Assembly (NCBI GenBank): GCA_021413975.1
Contig: JAIOPJ010000039.1
Span: 62,001 to 126,000, forward strand
Source of the DNA: Gemmatimonadota bacterium
GTDB lineage: Bacteria; Gemmatimonadota; Gemmatimonadetes; Gemmatimonadales; Gemmatimonadaceae
Length of the DNA stretch: 64,000 bases
Direction: 5' to 3'
The notes beneath the pieces are model-generated. The model saw only the letters and a program-made list of their open reading frames with translations, was not told where the DNA came from and searched no databases. Below, one piece after another: positions 61,356 to 64,000 of this stretch (positions are counted from its first letter, which is position 1; each line of letters begins with the position of its first letter). A program made the position numbers and the translations under genes.

Positions 61356-61909
61356 CGTTTCGCCTCCGGTACATCGGTCACACCGCCGGACACGATGAAC
61401 GCGAGCACATCGGAACTCGACGCCTCGAGACGCGTCACGCGGGTCGCCGGGACCACGACGAGCTGGCCGGCGAAGTTGTAGGACTGCGGGAAGTACACGG
61501 CCACGTCGCCCGGCAGTCCCAGGGCGCCAAGGGAAGCCTGCGTGGTGAATCCGAAGGTGCGCACCGCGCCGTCCGCCGACAACTGCACCAGCACCGGCGT
61601 GTCGAAGCGGCGCTTCTCGCCCACGAAGGCGCTGAGCAGGTCCTTCGTCGACGAGTACAGGAGGCGCACGAACGGCAGCCGTTCGAGCAGGCTCTCGAGC
61701 CAACGCTCGGCCTGGGTCCAGAGGAACGACGTACCCACGAATCCCACGAAGGTGATGCCGGCGACCGTGATCGCGAATCCGGCGCCCGGGATCGAGAGGC
61801 CGAGCCAGCCGTCCACGCGCGTGAGCACGAGCCAGCAGACGGCGATCGTGACCACCAGCGGCACCGTGAGGATGAGGCCGCGCAGGAAGTAGGTGAGGAG
61901 GCGCTTCAT
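61352..61909 (-). CDS. DUF502 integral membrane protein
   Basis: A 185-residue protein with two N-terminal helices (residues 8-30, 42-65) and a soluble domain. KRLLTYFLRGLILTVPLVVT and the PFVRLLYSSTKDLLSAFV segment identify DUF502, a widespread family of unknown function. The soluble part has FGFTTQASLGALG and VAVYFPQSYNFAGQLVVVP. It begins at ATG 61909 and is coupled by ATGA to the amidohydrolase gene. The latter contact may be only genomic economy. Confidence 0.8.
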   Translation of the reverse strand: MKRLLTYFLRGLILTVPLVVTIAVCWLVLTRVDGWLGLSIPGAGFAITVAGITFVGFVGTSFLWTQAERWLESLLERLPFVRLLYSSTKDLLSAFVGEKRRFDTPVLVQLSADGAVRTFGFTTQASLGALGLPGDVAVYFPQSYNFAGQLVVVPATRVTRLEASSSDVLAFIVSGGVTDVPEAKR

Positions 61910-61991
61910 CGCTCGGGCCCGCAACGTAGGGGGAAGGGCAGGCGTAACTCGGGGTGCCGCAGCAGAAGATAACCCCGAGCCCACCGACCCG

Positions 61992-64000
61992 ATGTCCCGC
62001 GCTCTCCGCCGCCGCTCCCCCGCCCTGAGCACGTCGATCGACGCGCTCGCCCGCGTCTCCGCGATCGTCGCGATCGCGGCCCTCCTGCTCGCCTCCGCCG
62101 TCACGCCGCGCGCGTTGGCCGCGCAGGCAGGGAAGCTGCCGCTCACGCAGGACACCTATGACCTCTGGCGCACGATCCTGCAGCCCGCGCTCTCCGCCGA
62201 CGGCCGTTGGGCCGTGTACACGCTCACGCCGACCGTGGGAGACGGCGAACTCGTGGCGCGTGCGACGACCGGAAGCACCGAGTATCGCGTCGCGCGCGGA
62301 TGGACCGGACGGCCACTCATGAGCGTCACCGGGACACCGTTCACCGCGCTGGCCGCGCAAGTGACCGCGGACTCGCGCCATGTGCTCGCCCTCAGGTATC
62401 CCGCGAAGTCGGCGATGGACTCCGCCCGCGCGCGCCGCGGGCGTCCGGCCGACCAGCCGAAGTCCGGACTCATCATCCTCTCGCTCGCCGACGGCAAGGT
62501 CACGGAGATCCCGACCGTGCGCGGATTCCAGGTCGCGCGCGACGGTGGACGCTTCGTCGCGTATCAGGTGGACGCGGACACGACCTCTCCAGCTGGCCGC
62601 GGAGCCAATGGCGCGGCCTCCGCCGGTGCCGCGGGAGCGGCCGGCGCGACGGCCCGGGCCGACTCCGCGCGGCCAGCCGCACGGCGCAAGGATTCGGGCT
62701 CACCCCTCGTCCTCCGTGAGTTGGCCACCGGCACCGAAGTGCGCATCGACCGTGTGACGAGCTACGTGATCGATCAGAAGGAGCGCTGGCTCGTCTACAG
62801 CACCACCGGTGCCGATTCGCTCAACACCGACGGCGTCTTCGTCCGCGATCTCGTCAGCGGCCTGGTCTCGCCGCTGCATGTCGCGACCGGGAACTACCGC
62901 AGCCTTGCGATCGACGAGGCGGGGACGCAGGTCGCCTTCGTCACCGACGCCGACGAGTGGAAGAGCGAGAAGCCGCGGATGACGCTCTACCACGCGTCGC
63001 TCGTGGGCACCCGTCAGCGTCCAGGTGTCCAGGCGGCCGCGGTAGCGGTCGCGGCCTCGGCGGTCGGCGAGGGGATGCGGATCGCGGACCGCGGCGCGAT
63101 CGACTTCGTGCGCACCGGTGCCGTGCTCCGATTCGGCGTCGCACATGAGCAACCCGACTCCATCCCCGCCGATTCGCTCGCCGACAAAGCGGTCGTCGAT
63201 CTCTGGCATTGGCGGGACACCCGCCCGCAGCCGATGCAGCGTCTCCAGGTCGCGCAGGACCGAAATCGCAGTTTCAGCGCCGTCTTCCATGTGGCGACGC
63301 GGCAGATGCGGCGTCTCGCGAACGACTCGATCCCCACCGTGCAGTTGTCCGAGGACGGGAAGGTGGCCGTCGCCACCACCGGCGTCCCCTACGAGATCGA
63401 CGCGATCGCCGGCGACGACGGAAACGACATCCACGTGTTCAACACCGTGACGGGCGAAGCACGCCGCGTCGCGACCAAGGTGCCGGGCAACGGCCAGCTC
63501 TCCGCCGCGGCGCGCTTCGTGGTCTGGTGGGAGAAGGGCGCGTGGCGCGCGCATGACATCGCCGCCAACCGCACGCGCGACCTCACTGGCGCGATCGCGG
63601 GCGCGCGCTTCGATCAGGAGACCCACGACACGCCCGGGGAGCCGTCGCCATGGGGCGTCGCCGGCTGGACGAAGGATGACGCGCGCGTGCTCATCTATGA
63701 CCGCTATGACGTCTGGGAGATCGATCCCCTCGGCACCGCGGCCCCTCGCAACCTCACCGACGGCGTCGGCCGCCGCGACTCACTCACGTTCCGCCTCCTC
63801 GACCTCGACCCCGAGGAGCGCTTCTACGATCCGGCGCAGCCGCTCCTGCTCCGCACGTTCGACAACGTCACCAAGTTCGCGGGGCTCTACCGAGACCGCG
63901 TCGGTGTCGCGGCAGTGCCGGAGCGCATCATGATGGCGCCCAAATCGTGGCCGGTGTTTGTCAAGGCCCGGCGGGCGGAGCAGTACCTCCTCGCCCGCGC
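61992..64000 (+). CDS. S9-type peptidase, C-terminus cut by window edge
   Basis: ATG 61992 opens a frame that runs to the right edge (669 codons). A signal peptide ends near ALAAQA (residue 42). The visible part is a propeller: QPALSADGRWAVYTL, DSRHVLALRYPAKS, SLAIDEAGTQVAFVTD and GWTKDDARVLIYDRYDVWEI. Residues about 195-240 hold an Ala/Gly-rich insert. The alpha/beta-hydrolase part with the catalytic serine is outside the window. The fold and order match large secreted S9 peptidases of about 900-1000 residues. It is divergent from the DUF502 gene, 82 bp away. Confidence 0.75.
   Translation, partial: MSRALRRRSPALSTSIDALARVSAIVAIAALLLASAVTPRALAAQAGKLPLTQDTYDLWRTILQPALSADGRWAVYTLTPTVGDGELVARATTGSTEYRVARGWTGRPLMSVTGTPFTALAAQVTADSRHVLALRYPAKSAMDSARARRGRPADQPKSGLIILSLADGKVTEIPTVRGFQVARDGGRFVAYQVDADTTSPAGRGANGAASAGAAGAAGATARADSARPAARRKDSGSPLVLRELATGTEVRIDRVTSYVIDQKERWLVYSTTGADSLNTDGVFVRDLVSGLVSPLHVATGNYRSLAIDEAGTQVAFVTDADEWKSEKPRMTLYHASLVGTRQRPGVQAAAVAVAASAVGEGMRIADRGAIDFVRTGAVLRFGVAHEQPDSIPADSLADKAVVDLWHWRDTRPQPMQRLQVAQDRNRSFSAVFHVATRQMRRLANDSIPTVQLSEDGKVAVATTGVPYEIDAIAGDDGNDIHVFNTVTGEARRVATKVPGNGQLSAAARFVVWWEKGAWRAHDIAANRTRDLTGAIAGARFDQETHDTPGEPSPWGVAGWTKDDARVLIYDRYDVWEIDPLGTAAPRNLTDGVGRRDSLTFRLLDLDPEERFYDPAQPLLLRTFDNVTKFAGLYRDRVGVAAVPERIMMAPKSWPVFVKARRAEQYLLAR

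Overview
The window is high-GC bacterial chromosome with almost no spare sequence. Its gene repertoire fits a Gemmatimonadota-like organism: many secreted S9, M16 and zinc metallopeptidases, imidazolonepropionase-like amidohydrolases, a PQQ dehydrogenase, DUF-type lipoproteins and large hybrid sensor kinases. Many starts are GTG, and many genes join by ATGA, GTGA, TGATG or TAATG overlaps. The taxonomic assignment is inference. There are no rRNA genes, CRISPR arrays or insertion sequences; one tRNA (Pro, GGG) is present. Both ends cut genes: a membrane sensor on the left and an S9-type peptidase on the right.

Layout. 1-4.7 kb: signal transduction (cut sensor, hybrid kinase and PilZ protein on the minus strand; a second hybrid kinase divergent). 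4.7-11.3 kb: rhomboid protease, DinB-fold protein, a transaminase/omega-amidase pair, a GH18-like protein, two long inverted-repeat elements and a GHL10-type lipoprotein. 11.3-17 kb: tRNA-Pro, a KAP-type P-loop NTPase, then a compact minus-strand set of coiled-coil protein, OmpA-type membrane protein, Ras-like GTPase and PP2C phosphatase. 17-24.1 kb: two small membrane proteins, then a lipid-type cluster (fatty-acid hydroxylase, PlsC acyltransferase, alpha-oxoamine synthase resembling serine palmitoyltransferase, acetoacetate-decarboxylase-fold protein, DAG-kinase-fold lipid kinase, zinc dehydrogenase). 24-31 kb: ArsC, a lactate module (LctP permease, FMN-dependent lactate dehydrogenase, class V aminotransferase) and argG. 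31-43.9 kb: outer-membrane and secreted proteins, rhodanese, dUTPase, a paired active/inactive M16 peptidase, a large zinc metalloprotease lipoprotein and a Y-family polymerase.

44-50 kb holds a tyrosine/homogentisate catabolic module: acetoacetyl-CoA synthetase, 4-hydroxyphenylpyruvate dioxygenase, homogentisate dioxygenase and a flavin-reductase-like protein. The dioxygenases are preceded by a repeat element and a tryptophan-rich mini-ORF. 50-64 kb holds a DapL-like aminotransferase, a DUF4136-like lipoprotein, a single polypeptide fusing an amidohydrolase to a PQQ glucose-dehydrogenase-like propeller, a gluconate-dehydrogenase-type GMC oxidoreductase with its small subunit, S9 peptidases, a stand-alone amidohydrolase and a DUF502 membrane protein.

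Most interesting: (1) the GTPase/PP2C/OmpA/coiled-coil locus, which looks like an envelope-spanning signalling system whose two structural proteins share an N-terminal motif; (2) the amidohydrolase-PQQ fusion; (3) the lipid cluster; (4) a recurring TAnnTTTC box just upstream of genes, which looks like a promoter element and in places suggests near-leaderless transcripts; (5) two families of dispersed inverted repeats; (6) a structured non-coding stretch at 49.9-50.24 kb that I could not identify.
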